Source: Methanosarcina sp. UBA5 (GTDB lineage: Archaea; Halobacteriota; Methanosarcinia; Methanosarcinales; Methanosarcinaceae). Taken from it: DNA of 64,000 bases. The notes under the pieces are model-generated. The model did no database searches, was not told where the DNA came from, and worked only from the letters and a program-made list of their open reading frames with translations. Shown here piece after piece: positions 28,262 to 36,548 of this stretch (positions are counted from its first letter, which is position 1; each line of letters opens with the position of its first letter). The position numbers and the translations under genes were made by a program. The stretch lies in contig NZ_DAVG01000112.1 of the NCBI RefSeq assembly GCF_002505485.1, positions 7,005-71,004 on the forward strand, in the 5' to 3' direction.

Positions 28262-29989
28262 TTGTTTTCTGAAAAAATGGAATTAATAAAGCCCGTTTTT
28301 AAATATATCCAGAATCTTAAAAATAAAAAAAATTTGGTATTCCTGCTTTTGCTTTCTGTTTTTCTTTGCATGCTTGTCTCTCTTGGAGCAGCTTCCTCCA
28401 GTAGCTGGGAGATTACCCCCCAAAATCCTGTTGTTGGGGATGTAATGGAGATAAAAGGAACCGGTTTTACAGGAGAGAACACAGAAGTGATGGTAACTTT
28501 TGAAAAAGAAGTGCAGGTTGTTGACGGTAGCTACGAGTGCCTGCTTGAAGACGTAACAATCCCCTCTGGATTCGACAACAGATTTACCGTGCAGGCTGTA
28601 GGAGGCGATGACCTGAATGTGAGAGCAAAGGTACTCCTATGGATAACTAAAAGTTCAGAGGCAAAAAATGGCATTGCTGCTGTTTCCCAGAAAAATGTTC
28701 CTCCAGGAACATATGAGATCAAGATCGATGGAAAATCAAGTGCTTCGACTGTTAAACTCAAGATAACAGCTTCCCAAAAGGTGGAAGTAGATTCTGGAGG
28801 AAGCCTAAGCTACGAATATAATACTAAATCCATGCCATCAGGCAATTTTGAAGTAAAAATTGGAGGCAGTACAAAAAAAGTAGAACTACAGCCTGCAGAA
28901 AACGGGAACTCTGGAATAGTTTCCTCTAGGGAACAGAATTCGAATGAAGGTGATAAATCAGATGGAAATAGCTGGAACAATCTGAAATTCATACTCTCAC
29001 ATCCCTATTCCCTTCATTCGTTTTATACCGCAAACGAGAGTGTGAAGATAAGCTATGACGGGCCTGAAACTCTCGGAAAGCAGCGTGTGGATATATATCT
29101 TATCAAGGAACACAGCCCGAGTTTTCCTGAAAATACGACTTCAAATGGTACGAATGAGAGTGCGATTAGTCTAGAAAGTCTCCTCAATAACACAGAATCT
29201 TACATCCAGATACCTGCGACTTTGAACGAATATGGAGACTTATCTCCCCTGACACTTGGCCCTCTTCCTGCTGGCAATTACTGGGCCCTTATTACCCTTG
29301 CAGGAAACGAGACAGAAAAGACTGGATCTGAGAAAAAGATCCTTTTATCTAAGTATTTTGAAGTTCTCGAACACGAAATGGAAGCTGTAGCTCCGTATAC
29401 CGTAGAAGAAGGCGAAAATTTTGAAGTCAATATGAGACTGAAAAATGCGACTGCTCAGAGGAATTATACGTACTGGGCAGTATTGATTAAAGATAGTGCC
29501 TATAAAGCATCTGAAGGCACGAACCCAAGCGGGATAACCACCGGGATTAGACCTGTCGTTAATGGAGTTGACCTTATTAAGAGTTTGGAAACCAGTTTGA
29601 TTGGGAATGAATCCGAAAACGGAAAAGATGAACTTAAGAACAAGATCCAGACTATGATAGGGGAAGATAATGGTACGATAAGTATAGGTGAGAAAAACCA
29701 GAGTAACCTTTCCCTGAAAAGCCTTGAACTCTCCCCAGGAGACTACCTCCTCATTACGGGCGCCTATGAGAATAAGGAAGGCCTGGCAGGTATGGCACAG
29801 AAAGAGCTGAGAATAACCGCCAAAAGTTCACAAGGATTGGGCTTGGAATCCAGCTTAGGAAATACTTTCGGTAGCATATCTTCAATGAAGAACAGAGCCT
29901 CTCAATTTATGGGAATCAAGTCCATTCTCGAAACTCCAAAAGCATTCATGTTCGAAAATATCAAGCAGATATTCAAGCAAAGGAATTAA
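28262..29989 (+). CDS. Surface protein with Ig-like domain plus shared domain; anchor lost by frameshift
   Basis: A 575-residue protein. It has a signal helix (LVFLLLLSVFLCMLVSLGAA, about 25-44), an IPT/TIG-like Ig fold (SWEITPQNPVVGDVMEIKGT) to about residue 215, then the domain starting SWNNLKFILSHPYSLHSF shared with the first gene. It stops at ENIKQIFKQRN, exactly where its paralogue continues into a membrane anchor. The anchor sequence persists downstream out of frame. The start is TTG after GGAGAGG. It may be secreted instead of anchored, or decaying. Confidence 0.8.
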   Translation: MFSEKMELIKPVFKYIQNLKNKKNLVFLLLLSVFLCMLVSLGAASSSSWEITPQNPVVGDVMEIKGTGFTGENTEVMVTFEKEVQVVDGSYECLLEDVTIPSGFDNRFTVQAVGGDDLNVRAKVLLWITKSSEAKNGIAAVSQKNVPPGTYEIKIDGKSSASTVKLKITASQKVEVDSGGSLSYEYNTKSMPSGNFEVKIGGSTKKVELQPAENGNSGIVSSREQNSNEGDKSDGNSWNNLKFILSHPYSLHSFYTANESVKISYDGPETLGKQRVDIYLIKEHSPSFPENTTSNGTNESAISLESLLNNTESYIQIPATLNEYGDLSPLTLGPLPAGNYWALITLAGNETEKTGSEKKILLSKYFEVLEHEMEAVAPYTVEEGENFEVNMRLKNATAQRNYTYWAVLIKDSAYKASEGTNPSGITTGIRPVVNGVDLIKSLETSLIGNESENGKDELKNKIQTMIGEDNGTISIGEKNQSNLSLKSLELSPGDYLLITGAYENKEGLAGMAQKELRITAKSSQGLGLESSLGNTFGSISSMKNRASQFMGIKSILETPKAFMFENIKQIFKQRN

Positions 29990-30078
29990 CAGAAATCATA
30001 AGAAATCCTCAAAAACCCCTCATTCCTCCTAGGCTTTGCAGGAACCTTACTGATCGAGATTGCGGTATTGAGGAGATG
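29990..30078 (+). pseudogene. Out-of-frame remnant of the C-terminal membrane anchor
   Basis: After the stop of the previous gene, the DNA still matches the first surface gene's 3' end. It reads GFAGTLLIEIAVLRR and TGA in another frame, against GFAGTLLIGLAVLRKKK in the paralogue. A one-base deletion before the stop and a two-base deletion about 35 bases later explain this. Confidence 0.8.
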
Positions 30079-30421
30079 AAATAAAACCAATAGGACAAAC
30101 CCAGAAAACCGAGCTGAATAATTTTAGCCCAATTTCATCAAAAATTGGATAACTTAAATAGAGTGAGGGAAGGGATGTAAAAAACTACAATCCTTTCTCC
30201 TCATGGCTGGATGAAAAACCTGTATACAAAGATATATTTTACGTCAGGCAATATAGAAACCAAAAAGCAAAATATATAAACTAGTTTTATCATTTGTTTT
30301 TATATCTGTCTAGAATTTTTATAATTAGTCCAGGTATAAAACGCAGGCCCTTAATAACAACAACTCCAATGGACAATAGCCTTTCTAGTCAAGAAATTAC
30401 CAAGAGGAGAGGTTAGAGAAA
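30079..30421. other. Gene-free stretch, duplicated flank and promoter region
   Basis: It resembles the stretch after the first surface gene, including the hairpin near 30163-30203. The last 120 bases resemble the region upstream of 28262, ending in GAGAGG before a TTG start. So both flanks of these genes are paralogous. No gene is seen. Confidence 0.55.
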
Positions 30422-31285
30422 TTGTTTTCTGAAAAAATTGAGATAGTAATGCCAGCTTCTACATTCATCAAAAATCCGAAGAATAAGGAAAGTTTGACAT
30501 TCTTGTTTTTGCTTTCTGTTTTCCTGTTCCTGATTCTTTCTCCCGGAGCAGGTGCCTCAAGCAGCTGGGAACTTACCCCCCAAAATCCTGCCGTTGGGGA
30601 TATAATTGAGATAAAAGGAACCGGTTTTGATGGAGATACTGCGAAAGCACTGGTATCCTTTGAAAAAGAGGTTAAGGTTCAGGACGGAGAATACGAGTAC
30701 TTCCTTGAAAACGTAATAATTCCCTCTGGTCTCGACAACAGGTTTACCGTGCAGGCTGTAGGGGCTGATGACTTGAATGTGAGAGTAAAGATGCTTCTGT
30801 GGATAACTAAAAGTGCAGAGGCAAAAGATGGCACTGCTACTGTTTCCCAGACAAATGTCCCTCCAGGAACATATAAGATCAGGATTGAAGGGAAGGCAAG
30901 TGGTTCTAAGGTCAAAATCAAGATAACAGCCATGCAAGAGATAGAGGTTGATTCAGAAGGAAGTCTCAGCTATAAGTATAATACTACGTCTATACCGGTA
31001 GGCGATTTTGAAGTAAAAGTAGGGGACATTACAAAGCATATAGAACTACAGCCTGCAGAAAGCCTTCCTTCGGAAACAATTTCTTCGGAACAGAATTCAA
31101 GTGAGGGAAAAGTCGGGGAAATAATCGCGAGAATAAAAGAAGAAATAGCTAATGGAAAAAACATTTCCAATGAAGAAAAGAAATTTTCCGAGGGTTTCCT
31201 GGACCTGAAATCGCAGAAGATATGGATAGCAGGAATCTTAGCCGGATTAATATTATTCCTGGTTTATTTAAGGAGAAGAAAGTAA
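30422..31285 (+). CDS. Anchored surface protein with Ig-like domain only
   Basis: A 287-residue protein closely matching the first 215 residues of the preceding one (signal helix, then SWELTPQNPAVGDIIEIKGT and DNRFTVQAVGADDLNVRVK). It then diverges into a short charged stretch (EIIARIKEEIANGKN) and its own C-terminal helix ending FLVYLRRRK. It lacks the large shared domain. The TTG start follows GAGAGG. It shows that Ig-like and large domains are swapped among neighbours. Confidence 0.8.
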   Translation: MFSEKIEIVMPASTFIKNPKNKESLTFLFLLSVFLFLILSPGAGASSSWELTPQNPAVGDIIEIKGTGFDGDTAKALVSFEKEVKVQDGEYEYFLENVIIPSGLDNRFTVQAVGADDLNVRVKMLLWITKSAEAKDGTATVSQTNVPPGTYKIRIEGKASGSKVKIKITAMQEIEVDSEGSLSYKYNTTSIPVGDFEVKVGDITKHIELQPAESLPSETISSEQNSSEGKVGEIIARIKEEIANGKNISNEEKKFSEGFLDLKSQKIWIAGILAGLILFLVYLRRRK

Positions 31286-31553
31286 TAAAAAAGTACTATA
31301 GGATTTTAAATAAAAATTTTTTCGGAATTCTTTGGAGAGAGTTTCGATAAACTATAAATACATATTAATAGTAGACGTTTCTTGTAGAGAAAATATATGA
31401 ATGTGAATTAATTAAATAAAAAGACAAATTTTTTAAAAGAGAAATTCGCGGATGAAAGCTTAATAATTAATGAAGTAGATAATAAACAAAATTAAAAAAT
31501 ATATAGCAAAAGTCCGGGATAAAACAATAAATATTAATTTAGGGGTGTAACGA

Positions 31554-32792
31554 TTGAAGAAAAAAATAGGAACAAATGGAATACATACCAGAAAGTTCAA
31601 ATTAACACTTGCGATTTTGATATGTATTTTCGCGCTTATTTCAATATCTGCCGCTCTTTCCGAAAAAGGTGAAAAAGGGCTCTGGGTTGCATCTATCGAG
31701 AAAAACGGGGATAGCGTCCTTTTTGCAGACCATGATGACAGCCAGACTGAAGGCGGATGGATTCAACTCAGCGGAGGAAAAGAAATCCAGCTTCCACAAC
31801 CTCTTAGTTTTAGCTATTGTGGGACAAATTGCCTGGAGAGGGCAGGAACCACAGTTAAACTAAACCCAGAAGAGCCAAACACAAGACCAGATTCAGACAA
31901 AGAGAAAAATACTGAACTGGAATTTACGTACCCATATTCCACGCATCCATTTTATACTGAAAACCAGAAAGTGACAATGGACTATAATGGTCCTTCAGCA
32001 TTTAAAAAACAGGAAGTGGATATTTATCTTGTCAAGGGTCTTGGTGTGGGTTCCATCGAAGAAGCCATTGATCTCGCGAATAACAAAACCATAAGCCTGG
32101 AAAAAGTTTTTAGCGAAGGTACGAATTCTTACACCAAAACACGCGCAACTCTGGACAAAAAAGGAGACCTGACTAAACCTCTTACCTTTGACTCTCTTGA
32201 ACCAGGGAGTTACGGCATCCTTATAACACTTGCAGACGACAAAGACAAAAAGGATAAAGCCGAAAAGGAAAAATACGGTATGGAAAAGAAAGTTCTCTCA
32301 GCAACTTGCTTTGAAGTAGTTAACTATGAACTGAAAACGGATGCAGTCGATACTCTTGACGAAGGTGACAACCTTGATGTTAAGATGTGTCTGAAAGACG
32401 CACCTGCCAATGGAGAATTTACATACGGTGCCCTGCTAATAAATAAAGAGGCCTATAAAGCTGAAATAAACGTCAGCAGCAACGGAACAAGAGCCGGGAC
32501 CGACGTTTTCGTTAACGATATCGACCTCAGGGACCTAGGCATTAACTCCACAAACTATGAATCCAAGTTAAGCAAAAGTGAACTTTCAAACGAGATCCAG
32601 ACTTTTATTGGACAAGGCAATGGTACGATAAGCATAGGCGAGAAGAAACAGGACACCCTTTCCCTGACAACCTTCGACCTCCTGCCAGGAGACTACCTCC
32701 TCTTTACAGGCGCCTATGAACCTGGCAAAGGCCTTGTGGGCATAGACCAGAAAGAACTGACAATATGCACAAAAGGAACCTCGCCGATATAA
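31554..32792 (+). CDS. Secreted protein of the same surface family, no anchor
   Basis: A 412-residue protein with a signal helix (LTLAILICIFALISISAALS, near 16-35), a unique segment with GEKGLWVASIEKNGDSVLFA, then the shared domain (YPYSTHPFYTENQKVTMDYN to LLPGDYLLFTGAYEPGKG). It ends soon after, with no membrane helix. Its TTG start and GGGGTGTAACG leader match those of the gene at 25144, so the two share a promoter-proximal ancestry. Function unknown. Confidence 0.8.
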   Translation: MKKKIGTNGIHTRKFKLTLAILICIFALISISAALSEKGEKGLWVASIEKNGDSVLFADHDDSQTEGGWIQLSGGKEIQLPQPLSFSYCGTNCLERAGTTVKLNPEEPNTRPDSDKEKNTELEFTYPYSTHPFYTENQKVTMDYNGPSAFKKQEVDIYLVKGLGVGSIEEAIDLANNKTISLEKVFSEGTNSYTKTRATLDKKGDLTKPLTFDSLEPGSYGILITLADDKDKKDKAEKEKYGMEKKVLSATCFEVVNYELKTDAVDTLDEGDNLDVKMCLKDAPANGEFTYGALLINKEAYKAEINVSSNGTRAGTDVFVNDIDLRDLGINSTNYESKLSKSELSNEIQTFIGQGNGTISIGEKKQDTLSLTTFDLLPGDYLLFTGAYEPGKGLVGIDQKELTICTKGTSPI

Positions 32793-32937
32793 TCGGATCA
32801 GGGCTTGGAAGCAAACAGAGATCCCGGATTCAGAAAACAGATTTTGAGCCGACCTGATCAGCGTCGGGAATAAAAGGTTAAAACAAAAAGATTAAAACTC
32901 TAAAAACAGCAAGACAGAAAAGAGTTAAAGGCTTGAA

Positions 32938-32990
32938 AAGGCGGATTTCTTTAGGGAACCGCCTTCTTTTTTTATTTTTTTAATTTTGTA
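32938..32990 (+). terminator. Strong hairpin plus T-tract terminator
   Basis: AAGGCGG (32938-32944) pairs exactly with CCGCCTT (32959-32965), followed by a long T-rich tail to about 32990. It closes the four-gene surface cluster. Confidence 0.8.
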
Positions 32991-33341
32991 TTTTGGCTTT
33001 CCTTTATTAAATTGTAAAATCCTCAGTCTATAGTTCCAAACCATTCAATATTTATTTTCAGTCAATAGCTTTTCTCATTTTTATGTGCAGCAGAGAATCA
33101 ATATTGATAAGACCATAGGCGACAGAAAAAACACTAATGAGAAAGACTATTGGAAACCGAAAATCCGTTATTGAGAAGGCTATTAAGCTGATCCCAAAAC
33201 TTAAAATCGCGTCTCTCAATCCCATATTCCAAATGATTAACTGAGTTTGCGATATGGAAAATAGTTATAAAACTTTACTGATTTGAGAACAAAATTGTTT
33301 TTGGGATAAGCTCATTAAGTAAATCTTTAGGAGCTATCGGT
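32991..33341. other. Gene-free stretch with a possible MITE
   Basis: Between the terminator and the glycosyltransferase remnant no gene is seen. An inverted repeat (33182-33318) is its only clear structure. Confidence 0.5.
33182..33318. repeat. Possible MITE with AGCTGATCCCAAAA ends
   Basis: AGCTGATCCCAAAA near 33185 is inverted near 33300 as TTTTGGGATAAGCT, 13 of 14 positions matching. About 137 bases are enclosed and no frame is seen. TTAA-like bases flank both ends. The boundaries are approximate. Confidence 0.45.
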
Positions 33342-33677
33342 TTATTCCCGTAGATACCTGAATAAACCCAAGATAGAATGGAGCAGAATTCCGGTAAAAA
33401 TCATACCCGTCCCTATAAAGGTTAGAATTACCATCAAAACCGTCGGCCCAAAGGCAAGTCTTCCGCCAAGACAGAAAGTCTGTAACAAATCAAGGCCTAT
33501 GTATAACCCACCTGAACAGAGAACAAAACCTGGAAGGGTAAACCAGTATAGTGGATTAAACTCCATTTTTATAAAATTGTTAAATCGAACAGTCAAGCTG
33601 TGCTTGAAAGGACTTCTAGTCAGACTGTTTACATTATAGAACCGAATTATATTTTTAAACGTAAAGTAACCTCCAGG
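33342..33677 (-). pseudogene. C-terminal remnant of a family 2 glycosyltransferase (dolichyl-phosphate type)
   Basis: The reading frame has no start with a ribosome site. It reads SPFKHSLTVRFNN, then NPLYWFTLPGFVLCSGGLYI, then GPTVLMVILTFIGTGMIFTG and ends LHSILGLFRYLRE. This matches the linker and two-helix membrane tail of archaeal dolichyl-phosphate sugar transferases; a catalytic GT-A domain of about 230 residues should precede it but is absent. The in-frame open region ends at a TAA at about 33678. It lies beside the surface-protein cluster. Confidence 0.7.
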
Positions 33678-34212
33678 TTAATAGATCCTACTACAATTTA
33701 TAGAACCGGACAAATTATCTTGGGTAAGAAAATTTTAAAATATAAATACTTTTCTAAAAGTTAAGATATGAATAAATTATATATTTGAGAAAAAGGGTCA
33801 CTTCAGGCATTTTAGACTACAGAAAGACAAAAATCCACAAAACCTGAGAATTCAAGAGCATTTTGCAAGGGATAGTATCTGGTTGACGATTTACTGGAAA
33901 TAAAAAGTATAATTGCATGCGGTAACTGCACTCTAAACTGGCGATTCCAAGATTACTGTCGATTATAAAAACCTTTCTTTTTCAATTTAAAGCCTTTAAG
34001 ACCTCATTTTTGCTTATTTTTTGCCCTGAAATTGATTGTCGGACAGCCTCTAAAAGATGGGAGATTCGTGACCTCCGCGCTTCTAATGTAAGAAAAATAA
34101 AGAAAAGACTCGAGTGGGATTTTCAGATGCAATTGGAGGTGATCTTGCCTGATAGCCCCGTGATAAATTTCGAACCAGGATGCATTATTTCTCCAAGCTA
34201 TCAGGGTCGATT
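33678..34212. other. AT-rich gene-free stretch with element fragment
   Basis: No gene is seen. The only structure is the diverged second copy of the GGCTGTC-type element (34034-34080) just after the DHH gene. Confidence 0.55.
34034..34080. repeat. GGCTGTC-type element fragment, copy 2
   Basis: GATTGTCGGACAGCCTCTAA and the following GATTCGTGACCTCCGCGC resemble 3036-3083 (ATTGTCAGACAGTTTGTAAA and ATTCGTGACCCTCTGCGC). The upstream bases also resemble the reverse complement of 2955-3000, as expected if both come from one insertion-sequence end. Confidence 0.55.
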
Positions 34213-35100
34213 TCATGTGAAAAACAGGCGTGGAAAATCCATATTCTTTTTCTGGAATCCAGCCGCGTTTTTGTGTCCTCCACCACCGTACTGCTGAGCA
34301 ATTTCGGCACAATCTGGGGAGTCAGGATTCCCGGAATCAGACCTCAAGCTGAATACTACCATATCCTCTACAGCCTGCCACATGATAGCAATATCATATC
34401 CAGGCTTTTTGTAGATAAACTCTCCAAGCTCGGAGATGTTCCCGGTAGTGTTTACAAGCCTCGCTTTCCAGTTGTGGAAAACGCAGTCTATCCCACGGTC
34501 AAACGCTTTCTGAATTTTGTAACCTTGAGCCTCCAAGAGTAATTCACCGATAGAGATCATTTCATTTACGATATCCTCGTATTCAGAACCAAGAAGCACA
34601 TCCCATACTTCATCATTAGGAGTTTTCACCATCAGACTGAAGCCTGCAGTGAAAGCCTTAGTCTGAACGTGTTCAAACTTCCACAGGTCTTTATCCCCAA
34701 TATAGGCAACAGCCACAGGAAGTGAAATAAATCCAGGGTGCATAAACTCCCATGTAAGTACACAGGCTGCCTTTTCAAGAGATCGGGTTCCTGGAATACT
34801 GCTTGAATTCCACAGGTCCGGAAACTTCTCCATAGCGGTTTTATGATGATCTATCCAGACCAGTTTAGGCCCGCAAGCCTTTACGAATTCATCCATTTTA
34901 TCGCTTGTAAAATCCACAAACCATACTTTTTCGGCTGCCTTTATTTCTTCCTCACTCCAAGATTCTTTACCGTAGTTTATAGCAACAAACTGTACAGAAA
35001 ATTCATTCCGGTCATAGGAATTCCCAGCGACAGCGGCTGCACAGCATCCGTCATTATCGTCATGGTAATAGATTAAAATCATACGTTTATTATCTATCAT
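34213..35100 (-). CDS. DHH-family phosphoesterase
   Basis: A 295-residue predicted metal-dependent phosphodiesterase. It has the first metal motif HDDNDG (13-18), the DHH triad at 84-86 (VWIDHHKTAM), and the DHHA1-type substrate motif QQYGGGGHKNAAGF near 270-283. It resembles NrnB-like oligoribonuclease or cyclic-nucleotide phosphodiesterases; the substrate cannot be told from sequence. It stands alone. Confidence 0.88.
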   Translation of the reverse strand: MIDNKRMILIYYHDDNDGCCAAAVAGNSYDRNEFSVQFVAINYGKESWSEEEIKAAEKVWFVDFTSDKMDEFVKACGPKLVWIDHHKTAMEKFPDLWNSSSIPGTRSLEKAACVLTWEFMHPGFISLPVAVAYIGDKDLWKFEHVQTKAFTAGFSLMVKTPNDEVWDVLLGSEYEDIVNEMISIGELLLEAQGYKIQKAFDRGIDCVFHNWKARLVNTTGNISELGEFIYKKPGYDIAIMWQAVEDMVVFSLRSDSGNPDSPDCAEIAQQYGGGGHKNAAGFQKKNMDFPRLFFT

Positions 35101-35366
35101 TTTCGATTCCCCATCAGTTAACAGGATCTATCTGGCATGTTTTCTGCTGCACAATTAAGTTCAGGATGTATTTAAAGAAAACTCGGTGTGAAAGATACTC
35201 AAATAAGTGATAATAAGTTTAAATAAAAATATTTTTAAACATCTAGTTCTATATAAGTAATATAAGTCAAAAGGGGAAAAAGTTCAGTGAAAAAGGGAGA
35301 CACTAAACACCCTGCAGGCTTAAACATAATTTTGTGAAAAATTATCTGGAAAACAGAGGCGACATA

Positions 35367-35732
35367 ATGAAGGGAGGCAATAAAGTGAAAGAATTTTGCA
35401 ATATTTGTGGTCGGGAACTGCTGGAAGATATACTTGTTGTTGATACCAGCCAAGATATGAAACCAATAAAATTCAAGGACGTTCATGGGGATAAGTCCGA
35501 TCTGATATGCATTGAGTGTGCAACTGAATCGGTTGAGAATCCACCCTTCTTATGCTCGAGATGTGGACAGCCAGTCGAATTCGGTGAGCATTTTTATGTA
35601 CTAAGGCTAGGAACTATAAAACCTGGTGGTCCCAAGGTAGATTTTAAAGAAAAATCCACTGACGATAAATGTATCTGTATTACATGTTTCGAAGAGTTCA
35701 TGAACCCTGAAAAGGAAGAAGAAAGAGTTTAA
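35367..35732 (+). CDS. Small zinc-ribbon protein, function unknown
   Basis: About 121 residues with four cysteine pairs: CNICGRELLED, CIECATE, CSRCGQPVEFGEHFYVL and CITCFEEF. They suggest two zinc ribbons of a rubredoxin-like or LIM-like kind. The start is uncertain. The ATG at 35367 follows GAGG, while a GTG at 35385 has GGAGG seven bases upstream. A TATATAAG-like box lies near 35250. No function is recognised. Confidence 0.65.
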   Translation: MKGGNKVKEFCNICGRELLEDILVVDTSQDMKPIKFKDVHGDKSDLICIECATESVENPPFLCSRCGQPVEFGEHFYVLRLGTIKPGGPKVDFKEKSTDDKCICITCFEEFMNPEKEEERV

Positions 35733-35851
35733 ATTGATATTCTCGGCTCTAAACTTTATTCTCACTCTACCCTTAATTTTTTATCCCTAGGCAAAAATCA
35801 GGATTACGTGCCGAGACATAACTATATGGAAAAATTGGCTTTGTAGAAATC

Positions 35852-36390
35852 CTAAATTGACCAGTTATTATAAAGTTCGGCCAGAAGAACTATGTCCGAA
35901 ATATACATTGCACCACTTGGTTTCAAAACCCGGAAGACTTCTTTAAAAACTTTTTCTTTATTTGGAGCAAGGTTAATCACGCAATTAATGATGATAACAT
36001 CCACTATACGCTCTCAACCGGAAGAGCTTCGATATCTCCCAGACGAAACTCGACATTTGGATAACCAGATTTCAGGGCATTTGCCTATGCTTTTTCGACC
36101 ATAGCCTGGGTCATATCAACTCCAATAACTTTCCCTGACCTTCCTACCTTCTGTACAGCAAGGAAACAGTCAAAGCCTGCTCCTGACCCAAGGTCTAGTA
36201 CAGTATATCCTGGATTTAATTTCAAAAAAGCTGTAGGATTGCCACAACCAAGACCCAGATTCGCATCTGGAGCAGCCTTGAGATCATTTTCAGAATAGCC
36301 AATAGATTTTGACAGATCTGTTACTTGAATCTCCACAACATCCACCAGAACAACAGGGCATCCACAGGTATCGCCTTCTCTTTTACTCAT
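35852..36390 (-). pseudogene. arsM: Arsenite S-adenosylmethyltransferase (ArsM) pseudogene
   Basis: The first 101 codons read like Ars[21 protein letters not shown], the SAM motif [15 protein letters not shown] and [18 protein letters not shown] replaces an expected arginine-type codon. The frame goes on ANALKSGYPNVEFRLGDIEA, then needs a frameshift to continue [20 protein letters not shown] and [20 protein letters not shown]. The C-terminal third is missing. ArsM methylates arsenite; the gene is next to other arsenic genes and surely inactive. Confidence 0.88.
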
Positions 36391-36548
36391 TAGTTATTCA
36401 TCAATCCTTAATAGTTTCTAGATATCTCAGACAATTTATGCTAAGCTGCTTATAAATCACGTTTTTCGACCTTTAAATAGTGATTTAAACACCCGTTGAT
36501 CATATTTACGATCCCTTGATAAGAATCTAGTTCAGGCAGATCTTTCCC

